Below, one piece after another: positions 41,445-51,136 of a stretch of 64,000 bases of DNA. The translations under genes and the position numbers were made by a program. The notes beneath the pieces are model-generated. The model made no database searches, was not told the origin of the DNA, and saw only the letters and a list, made by a program, of their open reading frames with translations. The first letter of the stretch is position 1; each line of letters begins with the position of its first letter. The stretch lies in assembly GCF_000935125.1 (NCBI RefSeq), contig NZ_JRKI01000008.1, positions 62,001-126,000 of the forward strand, in the 5' to 3' direction. The DNA is from Streptomyces natalensis ATCC 27448. Lineage in GTDB: Bacteria > Actinomycetota > Actinomycetes > Streptomycetales > Streptomycetaceae.

Positions 41445-42086
41445 GTGACCGCGGAGACCTCCCAGACGCTTGACCGGGGACTGCGTGTCCTCAAACTTCT
41501 CGCCGACACCGACCACGGGCTGACCGTCACCGAGCTGTCCAACAAGCTCGGCGTCAACCGCACCGTCGTCTACCGCCTGCTCGCCACGCTGGAGCAGCAC
41601 GCCCTGGTGCGCCGGGACATCGGCGGCCGGGCCCGGGTCGGCCTCGGCGTGCTGCGCCTGGGCCGCCAGGTGCATCCGCTGGTCAGAGAGGCGGCGCTGC
41701 CCGCGCTGCGCGCGCTCGCCGAGGACATCGGGGCCACCGCCCATCTCACCCTCGTCGACGGCTCCGAAGCGCTGGCCGTCGCGGTGGTGGAGCCCACCTG
41801 GACGGACTACCACGTCGCCTACCGGGCCGGTTTCCGTCATCCGCTGGACCGCGGCGCGGCCGGCCGGGCCATCCTCAAGGCCCGCCAGGGCCTCATCCAG
41901 GACGGCGGACTGGCCCTGACGCACGGGGAGTTGGAGGCCGGCGCCAGCGGTGCGGCGGCACCGCTGGTCGGGGTGAGCGGCATCGAGGGCAGCGTGGGCG
42001 TGGTGATGCTCGCCGACACCGTCTCCGAACGGATCGGGCCGCGGGTGGTCGAGGCGGCCCGGGAGGTGTCGGAGGCGCTGCGGTGA
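41445..42086 (+). CDS. IclR family transcriptional regulator
   Basis: 213 residues from GTG 41445 (AGGAGGGGG, near-perfect ribosome-binding site). An N-terminal winged helix (SQTLDRGLRVLKLLADTDHG, LTVTELSNKLGVNRTVVYRL) is followed by a shortened IclR effector domain (usual total about 250). The second half of the effector domain (after about 150) is compact, so ligand binding may differ. The target is unknown; the adjacent downstream gene encodes a Lon-like protease with its own leaderless promoter. Confidence 0.88.
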   Translation: MTAETSQTLDRGLRVLKLLADTDHGLTVTELSNKLGVNRTVVYRLLATLEQHALVRRDIGGRARVGLGVLRLGRQVHPLVREAALPALRALAEDIGATAHLTLVDGSEALAVAVVEPTWTDYHVAYRAGFRHPLDRGAAGRAILKARQGLIQDGGLALTHGELEAGASGAAAPLVGVSGIEGSVGVVMLADTVSERIGPRVVEAAREVSEALR

Positions 42087-42175
42087 GCCGCCCGGCCCGC
42101 GGTGACGTGTGTGAAGGCGTGGTGGCCGAGTCGTGACGCCCGGCGCCTCAAGGGGCTGTGGGGGCGGGGGTCATT

Positions 42176-42181
42176 TAGGCT
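42176..42181 (+). promoter_or_regulatory. Putative -10 box for a leaderless Lon-like protease transcript
   Basis: TAGGCT is six bases before GTG 42188 with no ribosome-binding site between. Confidence 0.45.
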
Positions 42182-42187
42182 GGCGGC

Positions 42188-42973
42188 GTGTCTCCACGCG
42201 CTCGCGCCCTGGCGGTCTGCTCCGCCCCCGTCCTCGGCCTCCTTCTGACCGCTGCCCTCGTGCCGCTGCCGTACTCCGTCGCCTATCCGGGGATGACGGC
42301 CAATGTGCTCGGTCAGGACAAGGGCAAGCCGGTGATCACCATCACCGGTGCCGGTACCCGTAAGACGACCGGGCAGCTGCGGATGACCTCGATCGTCGCC
42401 ACCGGCCCGGCCGCCTCCGTGCGTCTGCCGGACATCGTGACGGCCTGGTTCCGTACGGACGAGGCGGCGATGCCGCGCGAGGCGGTCTACCCGGTGGGCA
42501 ACAACACCGAGGAGATCGCGGAGCACAACGCCCAGCAGATGAAGCACTCGCAGGATTCGGCCACCGCCGCCGCCCTCCACCAGCTGGGCACATCGCCCAA
42601 GGACCTCAAGGTCGCGCTGAGCCTGGCGGATGTCGGCGGGCCCAGTGCCGGGCTGATGTTCGCGCTGGGCATCGTCGACAAGATGGCCGGTGACGGCAAG
42701 GGCGGCGATCTGACCGGCGGCCGGAAGATCGCGGGCACCGGCACCATCACCGCGGACGGCGCGGTCGGCGCGGTCGGCGGCGTCCCGCTCAAGACCCAGG
42801 CGGCGCAGCGCGACGGCGCCACCGTCTTCCTGGTCCCCCGGGCGGAGTGCACGGACGCCCGGGCCGAGCTGCCCCGGGGCATGCGGCTGATTCCCGTCAC
42901 CAGCCTGGACGGCGCGGTGCGGGCCCTGAAGGCCCTCAACTCCGGCGGCAGCGTGCCGAGTTGCCCCGGCTAG
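42188..42973 (+). CDS. Membrane-anchored Lon-like (S16) serine protease
   Basis: 261 residues. N-terminal hydrophobic segment (ALAVCSAPVLGLLLTAALV) with the rest outside or in the cell wall. The S16 Ser-Lys dyad is visible: Ser in DVGGPSAGLMFALGI and Lys in GGVPLKTQAA. The layout resembles YlbL-type proteases, but the PDZ domain usual in these is not evident here. A likely role is quality control or processing at the membrane. Confidence 0.87.
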   Translation: MSPRARALAVCSAPVLGLLLTAALVPLPYSVAYPGMTANVLGQDKGKPVITITGAGTRKTTGQLRMTSIVATGPAASVRLPDIVTAWFRTDEAAMPREAVYPVGNNTEEIAEHNAQQMKHSQDSATAAALHQLGTSPKDLKVALSLADVGGPSAGLMFALGIVDKMAGDGKGGDLTGGRKIAGTGTITADGAVGAVGGVPLKTQAAQRDGATVFLVPRAECTDARAELPRGMRLIPVTSLDGAVRALKALNSGGSVPSCPG

Positions 42974-43007
42974 CCGAAGGTGAGGGCCCGGGCGGTTACC
43001 GCCGTGC

Positions 43008-43427
43008 TCAGAGGGTGGCGATGGCTTCCTCGGACTGGGTGGAGAACGAGCCGTTCTCGTCCCAGTAGAAGACGGTGACCTTCACCTTGTCGCCCTTGAC
43101 GAAGCCCTTGCCGGCCGGCGTGAGCTTCATCAGCACGGTGCGGGTCTCGAAGTCGCAGGTGAGCTTGGCCGCGTCGATGGCTCCCGCGGCGCTCTTCTTC
43201 CCGCCGGTGATCTTGGTGGCGTAGCCGGTCACCTGGAGGTTCACGCCGGTGTCGCAGGAGTACTTGATGTTCAGCTCCGGGCTCGACTTGTCGAGCGAGA
43301 CCTTGTTGATGGCCAGCAGGTTGGCCTTGGCCGAGGCCGTGGGCGCGGCGGCCAGGACGCCGGTGCCGACCAGCGCGGCGACGGTGGCGGCGCCGGCGAG
43401 GCGGCGGCGGATGCGGGATGCCTTCAT
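43008..43427 (-). CDS. Small secreted protein of unknown function
   Basis: 139 residues. Signal peptide (RRRLAGAATVAALVGTGVLA, cleavage after ASA near residue 32). The mature domain has about 105 residues with two cysteines (YSCDTG, LTCDFE) that may pair, and a beta-rich pattern suggesting an immunoglobulin-like fold. GGAAGGA precedes ATG 43427. It is downstream of and convergent to the Lon-like protease; no functional motif is seen. Confidence 0.82.
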   Translation of the reverse strand: MKASRIRRRLAGAATVAALVGTGVLAAAPTASAKANLLAINKVSLDKSSPELNIKYSCDTGVNLQVTGYATKITGGKKSAAGAIDAAKLTCDFETRTVLMKLTPAGKGFVKGDKVKVTVFYWDENGSFSTQSEEAIATL

Positions 43428-43555
43428 GGAGTTGTTCCTTCCCCCTGTGTGGTCACTGCTGCGGTGTGGTCACTGCCGCGGCGACTGCAACAGATGTTCG
43501 TTTTGGGCAGCATGAACCATACGTGATCTTGGGGGCATCCCGAACCCCTATCGCG

Positions 43556-44623
43556 CTATCCGCCGCCCTCCTTGATGAACCCCTCCCTGACCAGCCACGC
43601 CTTCGCGACCTCGTGCGGGTCCTGGCCGTCCACGTCCACCTTGCGGTTGAGTTCCTGGGCGACGGTGTTGTTCAGGGCCTTGGTGACCGGCGCCAACAGG
43701 GCGGCGATCTGCGGGTACTTCTTCATCGTCGCGGCGTTCATCTCGGGCGCGGCGTTGTAGTTCGGGAAGAAGTGCCTGTCGTCGGCGAGGACCTTCAGCC
43801 CCATCACACCGATCCGGCCGTCGGTGGTGAAGACCTCGCCGAAGGTGCACGACGTGCCCTGGGACGCCTCGGTGTAGACGACGCCGCCGGTCATCTTGCG
43901 GATATGGCTGGAGGGGATGGTCATGCCGTACGTCCTGGCCATGCCCGGCAGGCCGTCGTTGCGGGTGGCGAACTCGTTCTCCACGCACAGGGTGACCGCG
44001 CCGGGGTTCTTCTTGAGCAGCGCGGCGACGTCCGAAAGGGTCTTGACCGGGTACTTCTTGAGGTTGGCGGCGTTCAGGGCCAGCGCATAGGTGTTGTTCA
44101 GGCGGGACTGCGGCAGCCAGACGATGCCGTTCCTGCGGTCCGCGTCGCGCACCGCCACCCACTGCTCGTGGATGTCGGGGATCGGCTTGGTGTGGCCGAG
44201 GTGGGTGATCCAGCCGGTGCCGGTGTACTCGTACATCCCGTCCGCGGTGCCGGTGCGCACCGCCTCACGGGCGCCGATGGTGCCCTGGATGTTGGTCTTG
44301 TCGATGACGGTGGCGCCGGCCGCCTTGAAGACCAGGCCCATGATCTGGCCGAGGACGATGTTCTCGGTGAACTCCTTGGACGTCACGGTGAGTGTGGCGC
44401 CCTTGAGCGGCAGGCCCCGGCCGACCGCGCCGGGCCTGACGTTGTCGCTCATCGGGCTGCCGCTGACCAGCCCGCAGCCGCTCACGGCGGCCACGGCGAG
44501 CAGCAGTCCGGCCAGCGCGACGGCGGCGGTACGGGCGCGCGGGCCGGGGGCACCGCCCAGCGGTAGCTGGGGGAGGATGCGCCCCCCGGGCAGGTGGCGG
44601 CGGGTCGTTCGGCTCGGCGCCAT
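43556..44623 (-). CDS. Osmoprotectant ABC transporter substrate-binding lipoprotein (ProX/OpuC type)
   Basis: 355 residues. Lipobox VSGC (Cys 50) after a hydrophobic stretch; the first about 33 residues form an unusually long Arg/Pro/Gly-rich lead. The binding domain (TLTVTSKEFTENIVLGQIMG; YEYTGTGW; RLNNTYALALN; PNYNAAPEMN) is of the quaternary-amine class (glycine betaine, choline, carnitine). It overlaps the upstream permease stop as TGATG. Codons about 17-26 lie inside a REP-like element (44546-44575), so part of the lead peptide seems to come from a repeat. Confidence 0.9.
   Translation of the reverse strand: MAPSRTTRRHLPGGRILPQLPLGGAPGPRARTAAVALAGLLLAVAAVSGCGLVSGSPMSDNVRPGAVGRGLPLKGATLTVTSKEFTENIVLGQIMGLVFKAAGATVIDKTNIQGTIGAREAVRTGTADGMYEYTGTGWITHLGHTKPIPDIHEQWVAVRDADRRNGIVWLPQSRLNNTYALALNAANLKKYPVKTLSDVAALLKKNPGAVTLCVENEFATRNDGLPGMARTYGMTIPSSHIRKMTGGVVYTEASQGTSCTFGEVFTTDGRIGVMGLKVLADDRHFFPNYNAAPEMNAATMKKYPQIAALLAPVTKALNNTVAQELNRKVDVDGQDPHEVAKAWLVREGFIKEGGG
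44546..44575 (+). repeat. REP-like palindromic element, copy 3, inside a coding sequence
   Basis: GGGGGCACCGCCCAGCGGTA then GCTGGGGGAG. It matches the element at 38946-38975 at 27 of 30 positions and lies in frame within the lead peptide of the substrate-binding lipoprotein. Confidence 0.8.
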
Positions 44624-45519
44624 CAGTTCGTCCCCTCCAGTCCGCGCGGCCGCAGCAGCAGTTCGGCCAGCGAGGCCAGCCATTCGACGAGCAGCGCCAG
44701 CGCCACGGTGAGCACCGAGCCCAGGATCAGCACGGGCATCCGCTGGGTGATGATGCCCGCCGAGATCAGATCGCCCAGGCCGCCACCGCCGCCGAAGGTC
44801 GCCAGCGTCGCGGTGCCGACGTTCAGGACCAGCGCGGTGCGCACGCCCGCCAGGATCAGGGGGACGGCCAGCGGCAGTTCCACCTTGCGCAGCACGCCCA
44901 TCGGGGACATGCCGATACCGCGGGCCGCCTCCGTCAGCGTCGGATCGATACCGCGCAGCCCGGCGATGGTGTTGGCCAGCACCGGCAGCACCGCGTAGAT
45001 GACCATGCCGACGATGGCCGAGCGCGCACCGATGCCCAGCCAGATGACCAGCAGCACCAGCAGACCCAGGGCGGGCACGGCCTGGCCGAGGTTGGCGACG
45101 GCCATGGCGAAGGGGGTCGCCCGGCGCAGCCTCGCCCGGGTCAGGGCGATGCCCAGCGGGATCGCGATGATCAGGACGAAGAAGGTGGAGACGGCGGTGA
45201 GCTGGATGTGCTGGCGCAGCGCCAGCCACACCTTGCCGTTGTCGACGGCCTGGTGGGCGATGGAGTCCAGCCGGGCGCCGCGGAACCACAGCCAGGTGGC
45301 GAGCAGCGCGGCCACCAGGAAGGCCGGCATGAAGGTCCACTTCTGCCAGCTGATCCGGCGGGCGCCGGCGGCCGGGGCGCGCAGCGGTGCCTCCCCGGAG
45401 GCCGTCTCCCGCTCCGCCATGTCGGCGTCGTCCAGATGGGCCAGGCCCTCCACCCCGTGCCCGTCCGGCGCCCGCCCTCCGCCCGGTCCCGCGCCGTCGC
45501 CGCTGCCGCGCGGGGTCAT
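44623..45519 (-). CDS. Osmoprotectant ABC transporter permease
   Basis: 298 residues. An approximately 60-residue hydrophilic N-terminus is followed by the BPD-transporter permease fold with six or so helices (FMPAFLVAALLATWLWF; LTAVSTFFVLIIAIPLGIAL) and the EAA-type loop EAARGIGMSPMGVLRKVELPLAVP that contacts the ATPase. It pairs with the second permease at 46792. ATGA overlap with the ATPase stop and TGATG overlap with the binding protein indicate tight translational coupling. Confidence 0.92.
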   Translation of the reverse strand: MTPRGSGDGAGPGGGRAPDGHGVEGLAHLDDADMAERETASGEAPLRAPAAGARRISWQKWTFMPAFLVAALLATWLWFRGARLDSIAHQAVDNGKVWLALRQHIQLTAVSTFFVLIIAIPLGIALTRARLRRATPFAMAVANLGQAVPALGLLVLLVIWLGIGARSAIVGMVIYAVLPVLANTIAGLRGIDPTLTEAARGIGMSPMGVLRKVELPLAVPLILAGVRTALVLNVGTATLATFGGGGGLGDLISAGIITQRMPVLILGSVLTVALALLVEWLASLAELLLRPRGLEGTN

Positions 45520-46799
45520 GCCGCGCCCCCCGCCCCGCCCTCGCCGGTGTCCAGCCCCTCCTGCGCCAGCAGGGTCTCGCGGTGCCGCTGTTCCTGGAGC
45601 TGGTGCTGATGCTCCAGGGCCTCCAGCCGGTCGGCCTCCAGCAGCTCATGGACGGTGTTCATCAGTGTCTCCATGTCGACCACGCCGGTGTACTCCCCGC
45701 GCCGCCCGGTGACCGCGACCCGCCCGGCGTTGTCGGTGAGCACCGCCTCCAGCGCATCGCGCAGCGTGGCGTCCCGGGTGACGGTGTCGGTCACCAGCGT
45801 TCCGGCCCGCGCCAGCGACTGCTTGGCGCGGGCGAGGTCGCCGCGGCGCAGCCATTTGTACGGACGGCGGTTGCGGTCGAGCAGCAGCAGTTCGTTGGTG
45901 GACCCGTTGCGCAGCAGGTCGAAGATGTCCTGGAGGGGGTCGTCGATACCGGCCGTCGGGAAGTCGACCACACCCACATCCCGTACGCGGCTGAGATTGA
46001 GCCGCTTGAGCGCCGCGCCCGCGCCGACGAAGCCGGAGACGAAATCGTCCGCCGGGTTGGTGAGGATGGCCTCGGGGGTGTCGAACTGGGCGATATGCGA
46101 GCGCTCGCGCAGGACCGCGATGCGGTCGCCGAGCTTGATGGCCTCGTCGAAGTCGTGGGTGACGAAGCAGATGGTCTTGTGCAGCTCGTGCTGGAGGCGG
46201 ATCAGCTCGTCCTGGAGGTGGTCGCGGGTGATCGGGTCGACCGCGCCGAACGGCTCGTCCATCAGCAGCACGGGCGGATCGGCGGCCAGCGCGCGGGCGA
46301 CGCCGACGCGCTGCTGCTGGCCGCCGGAGAGCTGGCGCGGATAACGGCCGTGGAACTCGCGCGGGTCCAGGCCCACCAGATCGAGCATCTCCTCGACCCG
46401 GGAGGCGACCCTGGCCCTGGACCAGCCGATCATCTTCGGTACGAGGGCGATGTTCTGCGCGACGGTCATATGGGGGAACAGCCCGGACGCCTGGATGGCG
46501 TAGCCGACCTTGCGCCGCAGTCTGACCGGGTCCATGTCGGTGACGTCCTCGTCGCCGATGCGGATCCGTCCGGACGTCGGCTCGATCAGCCGGTTGATCA
46601 TCTTCAGGGTGGTGGACTTCCCGCATCCGGACGGCCCGACGAAGATCACGATCTCGCCGGCCTTGACCTCCATGTTGACGTTGTCCACCGCGGGGGCATG
46701 GCTCCCCGGATAGGTCTTCGTCAGGTTCTCCAGATGGATGCGGGCACCGGTCGTCCCGGCCGGTGGCGTGGTGGTGCTGGTCCCGGACGGCTCAGGCAC
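45516..46799 (-). CDS. Osmoprotectant ABC transporter ATPase with CBS domains
   Basis: 427 residues from GTG 46799. Walker A FVGPSGCGKSTT (about 54-65), signature LSGGQQQRVGVARAL, Walker B VLLMDEPFGAVDP, H-loop FVTHDFDEA. Residues about 290-390 form a CBS pair (IFDLLRNGSTNELLLLDRNR; TVTRDATLRDALEAVLTDNA), the module that senses ionic strength in OpuA-type transporters. The Gln/His-rich tail has no known role. It overlaps both neighbouring genes (8 bases upstream, 4 downstream). Confidence 0.93.
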   Translation of the reverse strand: MPEPSGTSTTTPPAGTTGARIHLENLTKTYPGSHAPAVDNVNMEVKAGEIVIFVGPSGCGKSTTLKMINRLIEPTSGRIRIGDEDVTDMDPVRLRRKVGYAIQASGLFPHMTVAQNIALVPKMIGWSRARVASRVEEMLDLVGLDPREFHGRYPRQLSGGQQQRVGVARALAADPPVLLMDEPFGAVDPITRDHLQDELIRLQHELHKTICFVTHDFDEAIKLGDRIAVLRERSHIAQFDTPEAILTNPADDFVSGFVGAGAALKRLNLSRVRDVGVVDFPTAGIDDPLQDIFDLLRNGSTNELLLLDRNRRPYKWLRRGDLARAKQSLARAGTLVTDTVTRDATLRDALEAVLTDNAGRVAVTGRRGEYTGVVDMETLMNTVHELLEADRLEALEHQHQLQEQRHRETLLAQEGLDTGEGGAGGAA

Positions 46800-47439
46800 G
46801 GATCCCCCTGGAGATGGTCAGACGTCCGATCAGGACGTACGCGGCGTCGAAGAGCAGGGCGAGGATGACGATCCCGACGGTGCCGGCGAGCACCTGGTTG
46901 AGCGAGTTGGCGCTGCCCAGCGAGGCGATCCCGCGGAAGATCTCGTTGCCCAGGCCGGGGCCGGAGGCGAAGGCGGCGATGGCGGCGATGCCCATCAGCA
47001 TCTGGGTGGCGACCCGGATGCCGGTGAGGATCGGCGGCCAGGCCAGTGGGAGTTCGACCCGCAGCAGCCGGGCGGCGCGCGACATCCCGATGCCCTTGGC
47101 CGCGTCCACCAGCGCCGGGTCCACCCCGCGCAGCCCGACGATGGCGTTACGGACCACCGGCAGCAGCCCGTAGAGCGTCAGGGCGATGACCGTCGGGGGG
47201 ACGCCGAGGCCCACGATCGGGATGAGCAGACCGATCAGGGCCAGCGAGGGAATGGTCAGGATGGTGGCGGTCGAGGTGGTGGCGAGCGAGCCCGCCCATT
47301 CGCTGCGGTAGGTGGCCACCCCGATCAGCATGCCCAGCAAGGTGGCCAGCACCATGCACTGGAAGACCACGCTGGCGTGCTGATACGTGTCCGCCAGCAG
47401 CTGGGTGTGCCGGGTGCCGACGTACTCCCAGAAGCTCAC
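46792..47439 (-). CDS. Osmoprotectant ABC transporter permease
   Basis: 215 residues, five or six helices, with the EAA-like loop AAKGIGMSRAARLLRVELPLAWP. Compact OpuCB/OpuCD-type permease and first gene of the four-gene operon. It starts only 17 bases after the stop of the Lrp-type regulator gene on the same strand, so the regulator and transporter might share a transcript. Confidence 0.92.
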   Translation of the reverse strand: MSFWEYVGTRHTQLLADTYQHASVVFQCMVLATLLGMLIGVATYRSEWAGSLATTSTATILTIPSLALIGLLIPIVGLGVPPTVIALTLYGLLPVVRNAIVGLRGVDPALVDAAKGIGMSRAARLLRVELPLAWPPILTGIRVATQMLMGIAAIAAFASGPGLGNEIFRGIASLGSANSLNQVLAGTVGIVILALLFDAAYVLIGRLTISRGIRA

Positions 47440-47455
47440 TCGGCGCTCCCCTCGG

Positions 47456-47923
47456 TCAGTCCCCCGATGCCTGCTTCACCAGGGGGATGATGCGCAGCGG
47501 AACCGGATTTTCCATGACGATTGCCGTAGAAGCGCGCACGATGCCATCAAAGCCGACAACCAGGTCGATCACACGCTGTAGATCCGCGTTGGAACGCGCA
47601 ACCAGCCTGCAGAGCATGTCCCCATGTCCCGTCGTTGTATGCAGTTCCAGTACTTCGGGAACGGTCGCCAAGTGGGCGCGGATATCGCTTCCTTGGCCCT
47701 GTTTGATCTCCAGCGTGGCGAACGCGGTCACCGGATAGCCCAGCGCCGCCGGGTCCACCTCCGGGCCAAAACCCCTGATGACTCCGTTCGACTGAAGCCG
47801 GTCCAGCCGCGCCTGCACCGTCCCGCGTGCCACCCCCAGCCGCCGCGACGCCTCCAGCACCCCGATCCGCGGCTCCTTGGCCAGCAGTTCCAGCAGCGCT
47901 CCGTCCAAATGATCGATCGCCAT
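47456..47923 (-). CDS. Lrp/AsnC family transcriptional regulator
   Basis: 155 residues. N-terminal helix-turn-helix (LDGALLELLAKEPRIGVLEA, SRRLGVARGTVQARLDRL) and a C-terminal RAM/ligand domain (VTAFATLEIKQGQ; TTGHGDMLCRLVARSNADL). It is divergent from hppD with a 129-base gap, an arrangement conserved in Streptomyces, and is probably the regulator of tyrosine catabolism there. It may respond to an aromatic amino acid, which is inference from context. Confidence 0.9.
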   Translation of the reverse strand: MAIDHLDGALLELLAKEPRIGVLEASRRLGVARGTVQARLDRLQSNGVIRGFGPEVDPAALGYPVTAFATLEIKQGQGSDIRAHLATVPEVLELHTTTGHGDMLCRLVARSNADLQRVIDLVVGFDGIVRASTAIVMENPVPLRIIPLVKQASGD

Positions 47924-47995
47924 CGCTCCCGCCTCCCTTTTCCGTGGTCATGATGTACAGATAGACCGGCGTACTCGCGGTATCGCTCTACATAA

Positions 47996-49207
<1,212 letters not shown>

Positions 49208-49267
49208 GGCGCCCGCCCGTCACCCGACCTCCACCCCCAGAAGACAGCGCTGTGCGCTGGTCGCCCT

Positions 49268-49301
49268 GTGGGCCGTACGCGATCTTCCGCGTACGGCCCA
49301 C
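49268..49301 (+). terminator. Hairpin after hppD
   Basis: A perfect 14-bp stem (49268-49281 with 49288-49301) with a six-base loop, 61 bases after hppD and ending 19 bases before the next start. No T run, so it may alternatively be a leader structure of the following gene. Confidence 0.7.
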
Positions 49302-49319
49302 CGGTGCGAGGCTGAGGTC

Positions 49320-50684
49320 ATGGATCTCATCGGACAACTGCGCGCCGGGCTCCCCGAAGAAGCCGTCCTCACCGATCCCGAGGTCACCGGCTCCTACGCC
49401 CGCGACATGGCCAACTTCTGTGCGGCGGGCGCGCCCGCCGTGGTCGTGCTGCCGCGCACCGTCGAACAGGTCCAGCATGTGATGCGCACGGCGACCGCCC
49501 TGCGGGTGCCCGTCGTCCCCCAGGGGGCCCGTACGGGGGTGTCGGGCGCCGCCAACGCGGGCGACGGCTGCATCGTGCTGTCCCTGGTCAAGATGGACCG
49601 CATCCTGGAGATCAACCCCGTCGACCGGCTCGCGGTCGTCGAACCCGGCGTCATCAACGCCGCCCTCTCCCGCGCCGTCGCCGCACACGGCCTCTCCTAC
49701 CCGCCGGATCCCTCCAGTTGGGAGATGTGCACCATCGGCGGCAACATCGGCACCGCCGCCGGCGGCCTGTGCTGCGTCAAATACGGCGTCACCGCGGAGT
49801 ACGTCCTCGGGCTGGACGTCGTCCTCGCCGACGGCCGCCTGCTGACGACCGGCCGCCGCACCGCCAAGGGCGTGGCGGGCTACGACCTCACCCGCCTCTT
49901 CGTGGGCTCCGAGGGCAGCCTCGGCGTCGTCGTCCGCGCCACCCTGGCCCTGAGGCCCAGCCCGCCCCAACAGCTCGCCCTGGTCGCCGAGTTCGATTCC
50001 GTGACCGCGGCCGGCCGGGCCGTCTCCGAGATCATGGCCCGCGGCCACGTCCCCTCGCTGCTGGAGCTGATGGACCGCACCAGCATCCGCGCCGTCAACG
50101 ACATGGCACAGATGGGCCTGCCCGAGACCACCGAAGTCCTCCTGCTCGCCGCCTTCGACACCCCCGACCCGTCCGCCGACCTCGCCGCCGTCGGCGCCCT
50201 GTGCGAGGAGGCCGGCGCCACCCAGGTCGTCCCCGCCGAGAACGCCGCCGAGTCCGACCTGCTGCTCCAGGCCCGCCGGATGACCTTCACCGCGCTGGAA
50301 CGGATCAAGCCCGCCATGCTGATCGACGACGTCTGCGTCCCCCGCTCCCGGCTCGCCGACATGCTGGAGGGCACCACCGCCATCGCCGAGAAGTACGGCC
50401 TGACCATCGGCGTCTGCGCCCACGCGGGCGACGGCAACACCCACCCCCTGGTCTGCTTCGACCCGGCCGACGCCGACGAGGAGCGCCGCGCCCGCGAATC
50501 CTTCGACGAGATCATGGCCCTGGGCCTCTCCCTCGGCGGCACCATCACCGGCGAACACGGCGTGGGCGTCCTGAAGAAGGACTGGCTCGCCCGCGAACTG
50601 GGGCCGGTGGGCCTGGAGTTGCAGCGCGGCATCAAGGACGTCTTCGACCCGCTGGGCATCCTCAACCCGGGCAAGCTGTTCTGA
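49320..50684 (+). CDS. FAD-linked oxidase, GlcD/D-lactate dehydrogenase type
   Basis: 454 residues. PCMH-type FAD-binding domain at about 35-215 (VVVLPRTVEQVQHVMRTATA; PVVPQGARTGVSGAANAG; MCTIGGNIGTAAGGLCCVKYG) and the C-terminal FAD-oxidase domain with the metal/substrate-site motif HAGDGNTHPL and GTITGEHGVGVLKK. It likely oxidises a 2-hydroxyacid such as glycolate or D-lactate. ATG 49320 has GAGG three bases upstream. It follows hppD, but the long hairpin suggests a separate transcript. Confidence 0.92.
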   Translation: MDLIGQLRAGLPEEAVLTDPEVTGSYARDMANFCAAGAPAVVVLPRTVEQVQHVMRTATALRVPVVPQGARTGVSGAANAGDGCIVLSLVKMDRILEINPVDRLAVVEPGVINAALSRAVAAHGLSYPPDPSSWEMCTIGGNIGTAAGGLCCVKYGVTAEYVLGLDVVLADGRLLTTGRRTAKGVAGYDLTRLFVGSEGSLGVVVRATLALRPSPPQQLALVAEFDSVTAAGRAVSEIMARGHVPSLLELMDRTSIRAVNDMAQMGLPETTEVLLLAAFDTPDPSADLAAVGALCEEAGATQVVPAENAAESDLLLQARRMTFTALERIKPAMLIDDVCVPRSRLADMLEGTTAIAEKYGLTIGVCAHAGDGNTHPLVCFDPADADEERRARESFDEIMALGLSLGGTITGEHGVGVLKKDWLARELGPVGLELQRGIKDVFDPLGILNPGKLF

Positions 50685-50729
50685 GTCGGTCTGTTGGCCG
50701 CCGGCGCCCTGTCCGGCGCGGGCCCCCGC

Positions 50730-50782
50730 GACTTTCCTGTCGGGAAACTCTGACTGTAGACTTTCCTGCATGGAAACTCTGA
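50730..50782 (+). repeat. Direct repeat of a TTTCC-N5-GGAAA palindrome overlapping a start codon
   Basis: GACTTTCCTGTCGGGAAACTCTGA-type units at 50730-50753 and 50759-50782 match at 21 of 24 bases with a 29-base period. The second unit contains the ATG of the next gene. Confidence 0.9.
50757..50762 (+). promoter_or_regulatory. Putative -10 box for a leaderless transcript
   Basis: TAGACT ends seven bases before ATG 50770, the same hexamer and spacing as at 3694. It overlaps the second palindrome. Confidence 0.5.
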
Positions 50783-51063
50783 TTCCCGGGATAGTCCTCG
50801 TCGTGCTCTCCATTGCCACCGTGGTCTCGAACACCGACCGCCGCGCCAAGGTCGCCGAACGCAGGCTGCGGATGCTGGACCGCAAGATCGACCTGATGCT
50901 GGAGCACCTCGGCGTCGAGGACTCGACCGCCGAACTCGCCTTCAAGGAGATCGACGAGCTGCTGGCCCAGGACAAGAAGATCCACGCGATCAAGGCGTAC
51001 CGCGATCTCACCGGCGCCGGACTGGCCGAGGCCAAGGAAGCCATCGACGGCCGGATGCGCTGA
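50770..51063 (+). CDS. Small membrane-associated protein with ribosomal L7/L12-like C-terminal domain
   Basis: 97 residues. The N-terminal hydrophobic stretch (LIPGIVLVVLSIATVVSN) is followed by a basic helical segment and a C-terminal motif KKIHAIKAYRDLTGAGLAEA-KEAID, the alpha-helical hallmark of the L7/L12 C-terminal domain. Such small proteins are common in Actinobacteria and their function is unknown. Expression may be controlled by the palindrome overlapping its start. Confidence 0.85.
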   Translation: METLIPGIVLVVLSIATVVSNTDRRAKVAERRLRMLDRKIDLMLEHLGVEDSTAELAFKEIDELLAQDKKIHAIKAYRDLTGAGLAEAKEAIDGRMR

Positions 51064-51136
51064 CGGCCGCCCGGGCCGAGGATGGGGGAAAGGGTCCGCC
51101 GGGCCATCCCGCCCCCGCAGGGAGAGCGACGAGCCG

